Source: Gammaproteobacteria bacterium MOLA455 (GTDB taxonomy: Bacteria; Pseudomonadota; Gammaproteobacteria; Pseudomonadales; Porticoccaceae). From it: a stretch of 64,000 bases of DNA. A program made the translations under genes and the position numbers. The notes beneath the pieces were generated by a model. The model saw nothing but the letters and a program-made list of their open reading frames with translations, had not been told where the DNA came from and searched no databases. How positions within the stretch are numbered: the stretch's first letter is position 1; every line of letters starts with the position of its first letter. Of the stretch, positions 27,290 through 36,987 are shown piece after piece. The stretch lies in assembly GCA_000511875.1 (NCBI GenBank), contig AZIN01000001.1:1309332-1373331 (forward strand), in the 5' to 3' direction.

Positions 27290-27361
27290 AATGTATCCCT
27301 CGAATGTAAATTTAGTGGCTATTATTGACCCTACTTTTCATGGTTTGACTATGACATAAAT

Positions 27362-27580
27362 TTGGCCCAAGAAAAACATCTTATCTGTGGCCTCGGCAAG
27401 CTCAACGGTGTGATTGAACTCAATATTGTTTCGGGTAATGCTGAGAGTGCTTTTAGCAGTATCAATGCGCCGATTAAAATCCACCCGGATTATCCGCAGA
27501 TGCCAGCGCAGAATTATCTCGATACAGAGACCCAGTTCGCCGTGGCCCAGTACCTACTAAATATTCCGCTTGCCAGTTAA
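27362..27580 (+). CDS. Possible small protein of unknown function
   Basis: A 72-residue frame from a TTG codon, open further upstream without an ATG. Composition is protein-like (GLGKLNGVIELNIVSGN) but I do not recognise a family and no clear ribosome site is present. It fills the gap between the divergent start of the DUF4399 gene and the convergent end of the dipeptidase gene. It could be chance or a remnant of a longer gene. Confidence 0.25.
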   Translation: MAQEKHLICGLGKLNGVIELNIVSGNAESAFSSINAPIKIHPDYPQMPAQNYLDTETQFAVAQYLLNIPLAS

Positions 27581-28744
27581 TCAGGGCAGATAGGTCTGCA
27601 GGTAGGCGAGCATGTTCTCGCCCATCACCTTGCGGATCTGCTGCTCATTGAGATTGGCTTTTAATAGTGCCTGAGTGATCGCAGCCAGCTCGCTGCCATC
27701 AAGAGACGTGGTCACCGAACCATCAAAATCAGAACCCAAAGCAATATGATCCTCACCCACTAGACCAATGCCATAGACAATCGCCTCGGCCACGGTAGCC
27801 GGACTATTGCCACAGATGGCACCATCCCAAAAACCCACGGCGATCAAACCACCTGCAGCGGCGATCTGCTCCATAAGGCCATCGCTGATATTGCGCGGCG
27901 AATCACAGTGGCCCTGAAAACCCGTGTGACTGACGATTAGCGGCTTATCGCTAAGTGCCAGTGTATCGACAACCACTTGCTCTGAGGAGTGCGACACATC
28001 CAGCATAATCCCGAGAGCCAACATTCTGTTGACTGCATCGCGACCAAATTGGGTTAAGCCTGCCCCACTAGTGCCATGCAGTGAACCACCGAGCTTGTTA
28101 TCAAAAAAGTGCTGCAGGCTCATCATTCGAAAACCCTGATTGTACAACCGCTGAATATTATCCAGATCCCCATCCAGAGCATGGGAGCCCTCGGTGCCAA
28201 GCAGACCGCCAATCAATGTCGGATTGCTCTGGCGGCGCTGAAGAAACTCCGCCAGCTCAATGCGCGATCGCACCAGCATTAGGTTTTCCGGATCATTGGC
28301 AGCCAACTTATGCAGTTTGTCCGCCTGAAACAGAGCGCGCTCAGCCAGGCTAGTCCAGGTTGCAGTGGGCCAGCGCTGAGCCATGGCGAGTAGGGTGATA
28401 TTATCGTTGGCGTCGCTACTATTGCGTTTGTAGTTTTGACCATTGGGGGATTTGGTCACCGTGGTAAACATCTGCAGCCCTAAATTGCCCTGCTGCATGC
28501 GCGGAAAATCCAAATGCCCGTAGTCATATTCTTCGCTTAAGTTACGCATCCATAACAGGCTATCTGCATGCCAGTCACCAATCAGTAAACTGCTGTGCAG
28601 CTCTTCAGCCTGGGGGGAAGTCTCATAGGGCTGATGCTCAACCACAACGTTTTGCCGCTCATCTAAAATGGCCGGAAAGAACGCAAGAAATAAACTCAGG
28701 GCGACCAAAGAGACTAGAACAAGAATACCGAAATATTTTTTCAT
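27581..28744 (-). CDS. Membrane dipeptidase, M19 family
   Basis: A 387-residue protein with an N-terminal membrane anchor or signal (residues 5-25) and the renal dipeptidase fold. Zinc-binding features: H59-A-D61 in GDWHADSL, GTEGSHAL, the VSHS and SHTGF histidines, and GSDFDG near the end. Family members cleave dipeptides, including D-amino-acid-containing ones. It is the third gene of an apparent minus-strand operon after an MFS carrier and a Bax-like peptidoglycan hydrolase, consistent with cell-wall peptide recycling or uptake. Confidence 0.9.
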   Translation of the reverse strand: MKKYFGILVLVSLVALSLFLAFFPAILDERQNVVVEHQPYETSPQAEELHSSLLIGDWHADSLLWMRNLSEEYDYGHLDFPRMQQGNLGLQMFTTVTKSPNGQNYKRNSSDANDNITLLAMAQRWPTATWTSLAERALFQADKLHKLAANDPENLMLVRSRIELAEFLQRRQSNPTLIGGLLGTEGSHALDGDLDNIQRLYNQGFRMMSLQHFFDNKLGGSLHGTSGAGLTQFGRDAVNRMLALGIMLDVSHSSEQVVVDTLALSDKPLIVSHTGFQGHCDSPRNISDGLMEQIAAAGGLIAVGFWDGAICGNSPATVAEAIVYGIGLVGEDHIALGSDFDGSVTTSLDGSELAAITQALLKANLNEQQIRKVMGENMLAYLQTYLP

Positions 28745-28779
28745 TTTAATCTGCTCTTTTTAAGTAGTGTGGCTATTCA

Positions 28780-29523
28780 CTAAAGCTCGTCGTAGCCATG
28801 CAATTTATTTATTCTAATTACCGCCTGCACCTCGTCCACATAAACCTGACGCAGCTCGGAATAATAGAGCAGCGCCTGTGCCAGCTGATGACCATTAGCA
28901 CCGCCCTCAGCTGCGCTCAACTCAGCGCGAAGTATGCGCAAATCTTTATAGGCGCGATGAGTATTGAGGTTGTGGAGATAGGCTTCCACTGCAGCGGCGA
29001 CGGAATCAAACTTGGCCACCTCATGCTTGCTCTCTGCCGAACGTCGCAGAGGCACCAGGCCACAGCCTTTCTGATAGCACCACTGACCAAACAAATTATT
29101 TCCCTGACGGGCAAAGCGCGACGTTCCCCAGGCCGACTCTATGGCGGCCTGAGCGAGAACCAATGAGGGCGGCAATGGTGCAACGCGGAGTAATAATCGA
29201 TCGATGATTTGCTGATTCTCTACAGACTCTGTATCCACGCCATAATGTTCAGCCAACTGCAGCAACTTGCGCTGCTGAAAAAATGACAGTTGATCAGCGT
29301 CAGTGGCCATTTCCAGAAGGTCTACACGCTGCTCAATAATCGACTGATTGCCGGCAGAAACCAGCGGCATCATATAGTCAAAAAAGGCCAATTTTTTCTG
29401 CGTCACATCGCTGTAACTACTAAATTCCGGCAGCGGATTGCGATCCGCTCCCACACTGTAGAAGCTCACCACAGCAACTAATAAAACAGCAAAAAACACC
29501 TTACTGCGGAGAAAATTTATCAT
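28780..29523 (-). CDS. Bax-like glucosaminidase domain protein
   Basis: The 247-residue protein has a signal/anchor (residues 8-25) and a glucosaminidase domain with the catalytic glutamate E129 in LAQAAIESAWGTSRFARQGNNLFGQW, matching the Bax family. It should cleave peptidoglycan glycan strands in the periplasm. Its start overlaps the end of the upstream MFS gene by four bases, and the dipeptidase gene starts 35 bp downstream. Confidence 0.88.
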   Translation of the reverse strand: MINFLRSKVFFAVLLVAVVSFYSVGADRNPLPEFSSYSDVTQKKLAFFDYMMPLVSAGNQSIIEQRVDLLEMATDADQLSFFQQRKLLQLAEHYGVDTESVENQQIIDRLLLRVAPLPPSLVLAQAAIESAWGTSRFARQGNNLFGQWCYQKGCGLVPLRRSAESKHEVAKFDSVAAAVEAYLHNLNTHRAYKDLRILRAELSAAEGGANGHQLAQALLYYSELRQVYVDEVQAVIRINKLHGYDEL

Positions 29524-30827
29524 AGCTTGAGATCCGCCAGTAATTTACGCGCTGCCAAAAAGAAGAACGCCGCCGAGATCAAATTGACAAACGAGACTAT
29601 ACCCAAGGCATAACGCAGTGACTCAGAGCCGTAGGCGGGGGCCAGCATATCGCTGATCATACCCACAACCAGCGGCCCTAAACCCAAACCGATAAGATTT
29701 AGAATAAAGAACAGAATAGCCGAGGCCATGGCACGCATACTTGGGCTCACTAGGGTGTGTGAGATAGCAATGGTTGGCCCCAGATAAAAGGCACCCAGCA
29801 TCGTGGCAAAAAACAAGAAGGCCAATGCCAATCTCGGATCGCCAATAAATACCGCGGTAAGCATCAACGGCACACTGCAGGCTGCGGGAATTGCCGAGAT
29901 CCACAGATACCAGCGCTTGTCGTTAGCACCATAGCGATCGGCCAAGACACCGCCCATATAAGTTCCCAGCGCGCCGCCTATACCGGTGATCAGTGCCAAG
30001 CTGGTGCCGACCTCTAAACTGGTGAAACCGTGGGAGCGAATTAAAAACGAGGGGGTAAAGTTGCCAATACCATAGCTGCTAAAGGCATTGAGACCAGCGG
30101 CAATGGCAAACAATTTGAAAGAACCAAAGTTTTTTAGTGCACGCAGAGTTTCGCCAAAGGTTGCTGGCGCTTCTAGGGCTCGGCCCTCAAGACCACCACG
30201 GACCGGCTCGCGAATCGTTAGACGAACTAATAGTGCCACCAAAAAGCCCGGCACACCGACCACAAAAAAGGCCACGCGCCAACCAAACTCACTGTTAATC
30301 CAACCGCCGATGAGAAAACCAAACAGGATGCCCAGATAGACACCGGTGGAGTAAAACGACAACGCACTGCCTCGTTTCTCAACCGGATAGTAATCAGAAA
30401 TCATCGAATGTGACGGAGGACTGCCTCCGGCTTCGCCGACACCGACACCGATTCGCGCTAACAGCAGCTGCCAGAAATTCTGGGTAAAACCAGAAAGTGC
30501 GGTCATACCACTCCAGACAGCTATCGCCATAGAGACAATGTTGCGGCGGTTGCCCACATCGGCCCAGCGGGCAATCGGAATACCCACACTGACGTAAAAG
30601 ATGGCGAAGGCAAAACCGGTGAGCAGACCGAGCTGAGAATCGGACAGGTCCATATCCACTTTGATCGATTCTTGCAGGATAACCAGAATCTGACGGTCAA
30701 TAAAATTAAGCGCATAGACTAGCGTTAACAGAACCAATACATAACGACGATAACTATTGGATACAGGAGTAGCTGCTGATTCAGGCGACTGTGCAGGAGC
30801 CCCTTCAGGCAAAGATCGGTCGGTCAT
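29520..30827 (-). CDS. MFS transporter, Spinster-like
   Basis: A 435-residue twelve-helix carrier with a hydrophilic 27-residue N-terminus. Signatures are LNFIDRQILVILQESIK, GIPIARWADVGNRRNIVS (loop 2-3) and RIGVGVGEAGGSPPSHSMISDYYP, the pattern of Spinster-type MFS proteins that are abundant in marine gammaproteobacteria. First gene of a three-gene unit with bax and the dipeptidase, overlapping bax by four bases. A cell-wall peptide or organic anion substrate is a guess. Confidence 0.88.
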   Translation of the reverse strand: MTDRSLPEGAPAQSPESAATPVSNSYRRYVLVLLTLVYALNFIDRQILVILQESIKVDMDLSDSQLGLLTGFAFAIFYVSVGIPIARWADVGNRRNIVSMAIAVWSGMTALSGFTQNFWQLLLARIGVGVGEAGGSPPSHSMISDYYPVEKRGSALSFYSTGVYLGILFGFLIGGWINSEFGWRVAFFVVGVPGFLVALLVRLTIREPVRGGLEGRALEAPATFGETLRALKNFGSFKLFAIAAGLNAFSSYGIGNFTPSFLIRSHGFTSLEVGTSLALITGIGGALGTYMGGVLADRYGANDKRWYLWISAIPAACSVPLMLTAVFIGDPRLALAFLFFATMLGAFYLGPTIAISHTLVSPSMRAMASAILFFILNLIGLGLGPLVVGMISDMLAPAYGSESLRYALGIVSFVNLISAAFFFLAARKLLADLKL

Positions 30828-31217
30828 TGAATACCTCGATTATTTTTATTTTTATTAGCATTTCAATATCACGTATCAATGTACCACCTAACTCAGCAAA
30901 CGAGAAAGTATTCTCCATTGCTCACTGAGGTATTTGAAAACCCTGCATATTGTTGCCTCAGGTTACTCAACTGCCTCATTGAGGTTGGCCAAATGCGTCG
31001 GCACAGAGAACCTCAGGATAGCGTACAAAGCGATTTATGACGATCCACTCAGCACTCTGGATCTAGAGCCTTACTCGGACCTTTGCTTTAATAGAGACCT
31101 TAAATATAAAACGGCATGCGCCTGCCGCAATGCAACAAAGTCTGTTGTATAAAGGTTGAACTTCGGCCGATGTAGTGTATCTTAGAAGATTGAACCATCT
31201 AGGTAGGTACACGTCAG
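30828..31217. other. 390 bp intergenic region upstream of the efflux genes
   Basis: The region lies between the divergent MFS gene and the metal-efflux genes. A possible sigma-70 promoter is TTGAAC (31156-31161), a 16 bp spacer, and TATCTT (31178-31183), reading toward the efflux genes. A 72-codon open frame at 30934-31152 has no family resemblance and is probably not a gene. Confidence 0.4.
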
Positions 31218-31619
31218 GTGCTGGTGCAATCACTCAGGTCTAAGCGCAAATACACAGGCGTTAAGCAGTTATTCAATATACTGCTGCTGATCTTTGTTGC
31301 CCAGATATTGCCGGTGAACGCAGACTGCTCCATGGATCACGCACAGCCTGCGACTGAAATCTCCGACCACAGTGGTCACAATATGGGCCACTCTATAGAG
31401 AGCATGGATCCAAATGCCGACTTATCTGGCAGCGCGCCGGCCTGTGACTGCTGCGATGCCAGTTCATGTGACATGCTGAACTGTAATAACCTCGCTCTGA
31501 CCAGCGCCGCATTAATTTTCAGTGGCAAGCTACAGCCCTCCGCCATTGTTGCCCACCGGAATCAAACCCACCTAGCGCCCGACAGCCCCTCTCGACTCAG
31601 ACCCCCCATTGCCAGCTAA
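31218..31619 (+). CDS. Small exported Cys/His/Met-rich protein, putative metal binder
   Basis: A 133-residue product from a GTG start, with a hydrophobic signal segment (about residues 18-35, ending VNADC). The mature part has ligand-rich stretches CSMDH, DHSGHNMGH, and a cysteine cluster CDCCDASSCDMLNC. I recognise no named domain, but such proteins often precede copper/silver efflux genes and may act as periplasmic copper chaperones or sponges. It is 122 bp before cusB. An ATG lacks in the early frame, so the exact start is uncertain. Confidence 0.65.
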   Translation: MLVQSLRSKRKYTGVKQLFNILLLIFVAQILPVNADCSMDHAQPATEISDHSGHNMGHSIESMDPNADLSGSAPACDCCDASSCDMLNCNNLALTSAALIFSGKLQPSAIVAHRNQTHLAPDSPSRLRPPIAS

Positions 31620-31741
31620 GACAGGATAGTTGCGCCTGAAATTCAGGTTTCGCAGCTGCTGATAGTCCAAGTAGAGCCCACAACGCGACAGTCCGTCGCA
31701 GAGCTCTGCTGTTACAGCATCAATGTTACGGGAGTCACTCA

Positions 31742-33052
31742 ATGAAAATATTTAATAAGGTTGCCGCCGCACTGGTTGGCGGTTTAATTGGCGCTGCACT
31801 CAGTGCACTGCTACTCAATAAGACTGATCAATCGCTGTCGGCTGAGGCCAAACCCGACAAGCCGGCTTACTGGGTAGCCCCTATGGACGACAACTATAGG
31901 CGCGACAAACCCGGCAAATCGCCAATGGGTATGGATCTTATTCCGGTTTACAGCGAGCCCGCTATCGATGCAGGAACCGCTGACACGGGTAGCGTTTTTA
32001 TCAGTCCAGCACTAATCAATAATTTGGCGGTACGCACAGCTCCGGCGAGACGTGACAGGATGCATTCAAACATTAGCACGGTGGGCTATGTGCAGTACGA
32101 TGAAGAGCGCATAGTGCATATCCACTCGCGTGCAGAAGGCTGGATCGAAACACTGTATGCGCGTTCAAGCGGCAGTTCCATAGCGAAAGGCGAGCCCCTT
32201 TATGCGCTCTACTCTCCGCAAATAGTCAATGCGCAGAAAGAGTTTTTGCTCGCCCTGAACAGTGGCAATGCGCAGTTAATCGAAGCCTCAGAAAGCCGGC
32301 TCAAGGTTTTCCATATCGACGACAACTTTATTCGCCAACTTGCCCAGAATCGTCAGGTGCAGCGGACCGTGACTTTTTACGCGCCGCAGTCTGGCATCTT
32401 GCACAACCTCAGTATTCGCGAAGGCTTTTTTATCAAGCCAGAAACCACATTGATGTCGATTGCGGCGCTGGATGAAGTCTGGATTGAAGCCCAGGTATTT
32501 CAACATCAGGCCGATCAAATCAACAGGGGTGCAGCAGTCAGTATTAAAGTGGATTCCAATCCGCAAAAAATTTGGCGCGGCATGGTTGACTATATCTACC
32601 CCGCTCTAGATTCAACCACCCGCACTCTGCGCGTGCGTATCCGCCTAGCCAACAGCAATGGCGAGCTGAAGCCAAATATGTTTGCCGAGGTTGAAATTGC
32701 AGCCAAGCCCCATGAGATAAGTGTCTTGGTGCCAAAAGACGCGGTTATCCGCACCGCCACAGAGAATCGGGTTGTGCTGGCACTGGCTGGCGGAGGCTTT
32801 AAATCGGTGGCGGTGCAGCTTGGCCATCTGAATGAAAAATTTGCCGAAATCCGCTCCGGTATCGAGACTGGGGATCAGGTAGTGATATCAGCACAGTTCT
32901 TACTCGATTCAGAGTCAAATAAAAATGCTGGCTTGATGCGTCTGTCAGCGCCCGAGGCTGCAGATGGAATGAGTCATAAGGTGATGGATCAAGAAGCTCT
33001 GGATCACAGCGCCATGGATCACAGCGCCATGGATCACAGCCAGCATCAGTAA
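31742..33052 (+). CDS. cusB: Efflux RND periplasmic adaptor, CusB type
   Basis: The 436-residue membrane-fusion protein has an N-terminal anchor, a heavy-metal-binding-like segment YWVAPMDDNYRRDKPGKSPMGMDLIPVY in which the usual Cys/His ligands are largely Met, then barrel-sandwich motifs (HIHSRAEGWIETLYA, GEPLYALYSP) and PKDAVIRTATENRVVLAL. The C-terminus carries two and two-thirds copies of DHSAM (GATCACAGCGCCATG DNA repeat), a Met/His metal-binding tail. It should connect CusA with an outer-membrane channel and deliver Cu(I)/Ag(I). It is 13 bp before cusA. Confidence 0.92.
   Translation: MKIFNKVAAALVGGLIGAALSALLLNKTDQSLSAEAKPDKPAYWVAPMDDNYRRDKPGKSPMGMDLIPVYSEPAIDAGTADTGSVFISPALINNLAVRTAPARRDRMHSNISTVGYVQYDEERIVHIHSRAEGWIETLYARSSGSSIAKGEPLYALYSPQIVNAQKEFLLALNSGNAQLIEASESRLKVFHIDDNFIRQLAQNRQVQRTVTFYAPQSGILHNLSIREGFFIKPETTLMSIAALDEVWIEAQVFQHQADQINRGAAVSIKVDSNPQKIWRGMVDYIYPALDSTTRTLRVRIRLANSNGELKPNMFAEVEIAAKPHEISVLVPKDAVIRTATENRVVLALAGGGFKSVAVQLGHLNEKFAEIRSGIETGDQVVISAQFLLDSESNKNAGLMRLSAPEAADGMSHKVMDQEALDHSAMDHSAMDHSQHQ
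33001..33040. repeat. 15-bp tandem repeat encoding DHSAM in cusB
   Basis: GGATCACAGCGCCAT occurs at 33001-33015 and 33016-33030, with a partial third copy to 33040. It codes for the Met/His-rich C-terminal tail of CusB. Unit length is a multiple of three, so copy-number change would keep the frame. Confidence 0.85.
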
Positions 33053-33065
33053 TAAGGAGAGCTCT

Positions 33066-36000
33066 ATGATTAACACTATTATCTGCTGGTCGATCAGACA
33101 GCGCCTGCTGGTATTACTGGCCACATTTATCCTCATTGCCGGCGGCCTCTACTCGGTAAAACAGACTCCAGTGGACGCGATTCCCGATCTCTCTGATGTG
33201 CAGGTGATTATTAAGACCAGTTACGCTGGTCAGGCACCACAGGTAGTTGAAGATCAGGTGACCTATCCGCTGACCAGCGCCATGCTATCGGTTCCCGGCG
33301 CGGTGACTGTGCGCGGCTATTCCTTCTTTGGCGATTCCTATGTCTATGTAATCTTTGATCAGACCACAGACCTCTATTGGGCGCGCAGCCGGGTGCTCGA
33401 ATATCTCAGCCAGGTTGCGCCAGCGCTGCCCGCAGAGGCAAAACCGCAACTCGGCCCTGATGCCACTGGCGTGGGTTGGGTCTACCTCTATGCATTGGTC
33501 GACCGCACAGGCCAGCACGACATCGGCGAGCTGCGCAGTCTGCAAGACTGGTTTTTAAAGTATGAGCTGCAGACCATACCCGGCGTCTCCGAAGTGGCCA
33601 GCATTGGCGGCATGGTGAAACAGTATCAGGTTACAGTGAATCCAGACAAACTGCGCGCCTACGGTATTCCACTGGCCCATGTCGAGATGGCAATAAAGCG
33701 CGGCAATCAAGAAGTTGGCGCCTCGGTAATCGAGATGGCCGAAGCTGAATATATGGTTCGCGTCTCCGGCTATATTAAAAACCAGCAAGATCTGGGCAAC
33801 ATTCCTCTAGGCGTTATTCAAAACGGCGCGCCACTATTATTGCAGGATATTGCCGAGATTGGCTTGGGTCCTCAGATGCGGCGCGGGATCAGCGAGCTCA
33901 ATGGCGAAGGCGAAACAGTTGGCGCAGTGGTAGTGATGCGCTTTGGTGAAAATGCCCAGACCACTATTGAGGGGGTTAAAGCCAAACTGGCAGAGCTACA
34001 GAAGAGCCTGCCAGAGGGTGTCGAGGTAGTCACGGTCTACGATCGCTCGGGGCTGATCGAACGCGCGGTGACTAATTTATGGCGCAAGCTGGTGGAAGAA
34101 TTTGCCGTGGTGGCCCTGGTCTGCATGGTGTTTTTATTTCACCTGCGCTCTTCGCTGGTGGCTATTGTCAGCTTGCCCGTGGGTATTCTGACGGCCTTTA
34201 TTGTTATGCATCTGCAGGGCATCAACGCCAACATTATGTCCCTTGGCGGCATTGCCATCGCTATTGGCGCAATGATCGACGGCGCCATAGTGATGATCGA
34301 AAATATGCATCGGCATATGGAGAAGACGCCACTGACAAAAGACAATCGCTGGCAGATTGTCGCCGCGTCGGCGACCGAAGTGGGCCCGGCGCTGTTTTTC
34401 AGCTTATTGATTATTACCGTCAGCTTCTTACCTGTGTTTGCCCTGCAAGCCCAGGAGGGCCGGATGTTCTCGCCGCTGGCCTTTACCAAAACCTATGCCA
34501 TGGCCGCATCGGCGGCGCTGTCAATTACGCTGGTGCCTGTGCTGATGGGCTATTTTATTCGCGGTAAGATTCGCAGCGAACAACAGAACCCCATTAATCG
34601 CTGGCTGATAGCTGGCTATAGACCGCTGTTGCGGACTGTTTTAGCCTTTCCGAAAACAACTTTAATGCTTGCTCTGTTAGCCATGGCCTCAGTGCTATGG
34701 CCGCTGGATAAAATTGGCAGCGAATTTATGCCGCCTTTGGATGAGGGCGATTTAATGTATATGCCCACCACCTATCCCGGCATATCAGTGGGCAAGGCGC
34801 GGCAACTGCTGCAACAGACCGATCGGCTAATTAGGACTGTTCCGGAAGTAAAATCTGTATTTGGCAAAGTCGGGCGCGCCGACACTGCCACTGATTCGGC
34901 ACCGCTGTCGATGATCGAAACCTTTATCCAACTGAAAGATCGCAGTGAGTGGCGCGACGGGGTCACCCTCGAAAGCCTGAAACAAGAACTCGACAGTTTG
35001 GTGAGAATACCCGGCCTCTCAAATGCCTGGGTGATGCCGATTAAAACCCGCATCGACATGCTCGCCACCGGCATTAAAACGCCAGTGGGCATCAAAATTG
35101 CGGGGCCGGAACTCAGCCAGATTGAGGCCATCGGTGTGCAGCTGGAAACCATTCTCAAGCGCATGCCCGGCAGCGCATCAGTCTACGCCGAGCGGGTTGC
35201 CGGAGGTCGCTATATCAATATTGATATTGACCGCCAACGCGCCGCGCGTTTTGCGATGAATATAGCCGAAGTTCACCAGCTGATCGCGGCTGCCGTGGGC
35301 GGCACCAATGTCAGTCAGAGCGTTGAAGGGCTAGAGCGCTACCCAATCAATTTGCGTTATCCGCAGCATTATCGCGACTCACCGGAGCAGCTTGAGCTAC
35401 TGCCAATAATCAACGCCAACGGCCAACAGTTTGTGCTTGGGGATATTGCCAGCGTCCGCATTGAAGATGGCCCGGCGATGATAAAGAGCGAGAACGCGCG
35501 TATTAATGGCTGGGTGTTTGTCGATATAGAGAAGATTGATGTCGGCAGTTACGTCGAGCAGGCACGGATAGTCGTGGATCAACAGTTGCAGCTGCCCCCA
35601 GGCTACTCAATCAATTGGGCGGGTCAGTACCACTCTATGCAGCGCGCCAAAGCCAAGCTGCTGTATGTAGTGCCGCTTACGCTGGGGATTATTTTGATAC
35701 TGCTGTTGATCTACTTTCGCCGCGTCAGCGATGCTGCGCTGATTCTCGGCAGCCTGCCCTTTGCCCTAGTCGGCAGTATCTGGTTGATGTACTGGCAGGG
35801 ATTCAACTTTTCCATTGCCGTTGCGGTTGGCTTTATTGCGCTGGCCGGAGTCGCAGTGGAAATCGGCGTACTAATGCTGGTCTACCTTAATCAGGCCTGG
35901 AGGGATCAACAGGAGAGCGCGCTCCGAGACGGGCGTGAACTGGTCGCGGAGGATATGGTTGCCGCGGTAATGCAGGGCGCAGGGCTACGTGTGCGGCCAG

Positions 36001-36194
36001 TGGTCATGACTGGTGCGGCGATTATTCTCGGCCTGCTGCCAATTCTCTATGGTAGCGGGACCGGCTCAGAGATTATGAGTCGCATCGCAGCGCCAATGGT
36101 TGGCGGCATGATCAGTGCGCTGGGTCTGACCCTGCTGGTATTGCCGGTACTCTTCGCCCAAGTCAATTCGGCCAAGTTCACTAAAAAGCGTTGA
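33066..36194 (+). CDS. cusA: Heavy-metal efflux RND pump, CusA type
   Basis: A 1042-residue HME-RND inner-membrane pump, full length for the family. The N-terminus is typical (LILIAGG-YSVKQTPVDAIPDLSDVQVIIKT), TM4 has GAMIDGAIVMIENMHRHME with the proton-relay acidic residue, and TRIDMLATGIKTPVGIKI is the HME signature of Cu(I)/Ag(I) pumps. A second long periplasmic loop and TM7-12 follow in frame. It is coupled to cusB. No outer-membrane partner follows; the next gene is on the other strand. Confidence 0.95.
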   Translation: MINTIICWSIRQRLLVLLATFILIAGGLYSVKQTPVDAIPDLSDVQVIIKTSYAGQAPQVVEDQVTYPLTSAMLSVPGAVTVRGYSFFGDSYVYVIFDQTTDLYWARSRVLEYLSQVAPALPAEAKPQLGPDATGVGWVYLYALVDRTGQHDIGELRSLQDWFLKYELQTIPGVSEVASIGGMVKQYQVTVNPDKLRAYGIPLAHVEMAIKRGNQEVGASVIEMAEAEYMVRVSGYIKNQQDLGNIPLGVIQNGAPLLLQDIAEIGLGPQMRRGISELNGEGETVGAVVVMRFGENAQTTIEGVKAKLAELQKSLPEGVEVVTVYDRSGLIERAVTNLWRKLVEEFAVVALVCMVFLFHLRSSLVAIVSLPVGILTAFIVMHLQGINANIMSLGGIAIAIGAMIDGAIVMIENMHRHMEKTPLTKDNRWQIVAASATEVGPALFFSLLIITVSFLPVFALQAQEGRMFSPLAFTKTYAMAASAALSITLVPVLMGYFIRGKIRSEQQNPINRWLIAGYRPLLRTVLAFPKTTLMLALLAMASVLWPLDKIGSEFMPPLDEGDLMYMPTTYPGISVGKARQLLQQTDRLIRTVPEVKSVFGKVGRADTATDSAPLSMIETFIQLKDRSEWRDGVTLESLKQELDSLVRIPGLSNAWVMPIKTRIDMLATGIKTPVGIKIAGPELSQIEAIGVQLETILKRMPGSASVYAERVAGGRYINIDIDRQRAARFAMNIAEVHQLIAAAVGGTNVSQSVEGLERYPINLRYPQHYRDSPEQLELLPIINANGQQFVLGDIASVRIEDGPAMIKSENARINGWVFVDIEKIDVGSYVEQARIVVDQQLQLPPGYSINWAGQYHSMQRAKAKLLYVVPLTLGIILILLLIYFRRVSDAALILGSLPFALVGSIWLMYWQGFNFSIAVAVGFIALAGVAVEIGVLMLVYLNQAWRDQQESALRDGRELVAEDMVAAVMQGAGLRVRPVVMTGAAIILGLLPILYGSGTGSEIMSRIAAPMVGGMISALGLTLLVLPVLFAQVNSAKFTKKR

Positions 36195-36219
36195 GACTGA
36201 CCGCAGCAGCTGGTTTAGA

Positions 36220-36852
36220 TCAAGCGATAACTGCCACACCCCAATAATTGTAACCAGCAAATTTTGGGGTGCTCGGCAGATACATCTGCTCCAGAGTTTG
36301 AATAGTAAATCCGGCGCTGCTAATCAGTGCGGGAATATCGCGATTTAGGTGACAGCCACCGGCAATTTTGCCCCATATAGGATCGATACGACCCTGCCAT
36401 TTGGCCACGCCAGCGTCGGGTGACAATCCGTGTTCGCAGAATATAAGCTTGCCACCGGGCTTTAACACCCGGCGTATTTCAAGATTAGCAGATTCGGCAT
36501 CAGGTATGGTACAGAGTGTGTAAGTGATTACTACGCTATCAAAATGATCATCGGGAAAGGGCATAGCCTCAGCGCTGCCAAGAATGATTTCCACGTCTAA
36601 ACCATTCTCTGCGGCCGTCTTGCTGACCACTTTTTGGGCCATCTCATTGAGTTCTGGAGAGGGGTCCAATCCTATTACCTTGCTGACTTTCCCGGCGTCG
36701 TAAAAAGGAATATTGAGTCCCGAGCCAATGCCAACTTCGAGCACCAGGCCCTCGGCTAGAGGAACCACTTTGCCACGCTGATAGAGAATCGGTTTAGCGC
36801 CACAGGCGCAGTTGAGAAAGGACGGTAAAATATATTTGTCATAGAAGCTCAT
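36220..36852 (-). CDS. Class I SAM-dependent methyltransferase
   Basis: A 210-residue protein with motif I LVLEVGIGSGLNIPFYD, motif II-like VIGLDPSPE, AEAMPFPDDHFDSVVITYTLC and LKPGGKLIFCEHG, matching UbiE/phospholipid-methyltransferase-like enzymes. Substrate unknown. It is convergent with cusA; upstream of its start lie a 22-bp tandem repeat and the DUF2237 gene on the same strand. Confidence 0.88.
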   Translation of the reverse strand: MSFYDKYILPSFLNCACGAKPILYQRGKVVPLAEGLVLEVGIGSGLNIPFYDAGKVSKVIGLDPSPELNEMAQKVVSKTAAENGLDVEIILGSAEAMPFPDDHFDSVVITYTLCTIPDAESANLEIRRVLKPGGKLIFCEHGLSPDAGVAKWQGRIDPIWGKIAGGCHLNRDIPALISSAGFTIQTLEQMYLPSTPKFAGYNYWGVAVIA

Positions 36853-36910
36853 GGGTCTTTCTGCCTGTGTTATTTGTTATTGTTTTTGTTTTATTTTTGA
36901 GAGCTCAAGT

Positions 36911-36987
36911 CAAATCCGCCGGGCTCTTAATTCAAATCCGCCGGGGCCTTAATTCAAATCCGCCGGGCCCTTAATTCAAATCCGCTG
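36911..36987. repeat. 22-bp tandem repeat, three full copies plus a partial, at a gene 3' end
   Basis: Units start at 36911, 36933 and 36955, with a partial copy at 36977. The consensus begins CAAATCCGCCGGG and ends CTTAATT. On the minus strand the unit spans the codons for D-L-N-stop of the DUF2237 gene, so the true gene end has been copied three times into the downstream spacer. Copies differ at two positions only. Confidence 0.92.

Noticed and set aside
30934-31152. 72-codon open frame before the metal-efflux genes
   Set aside because: No recognisable domain, signal or ribosome site; composition looks random.
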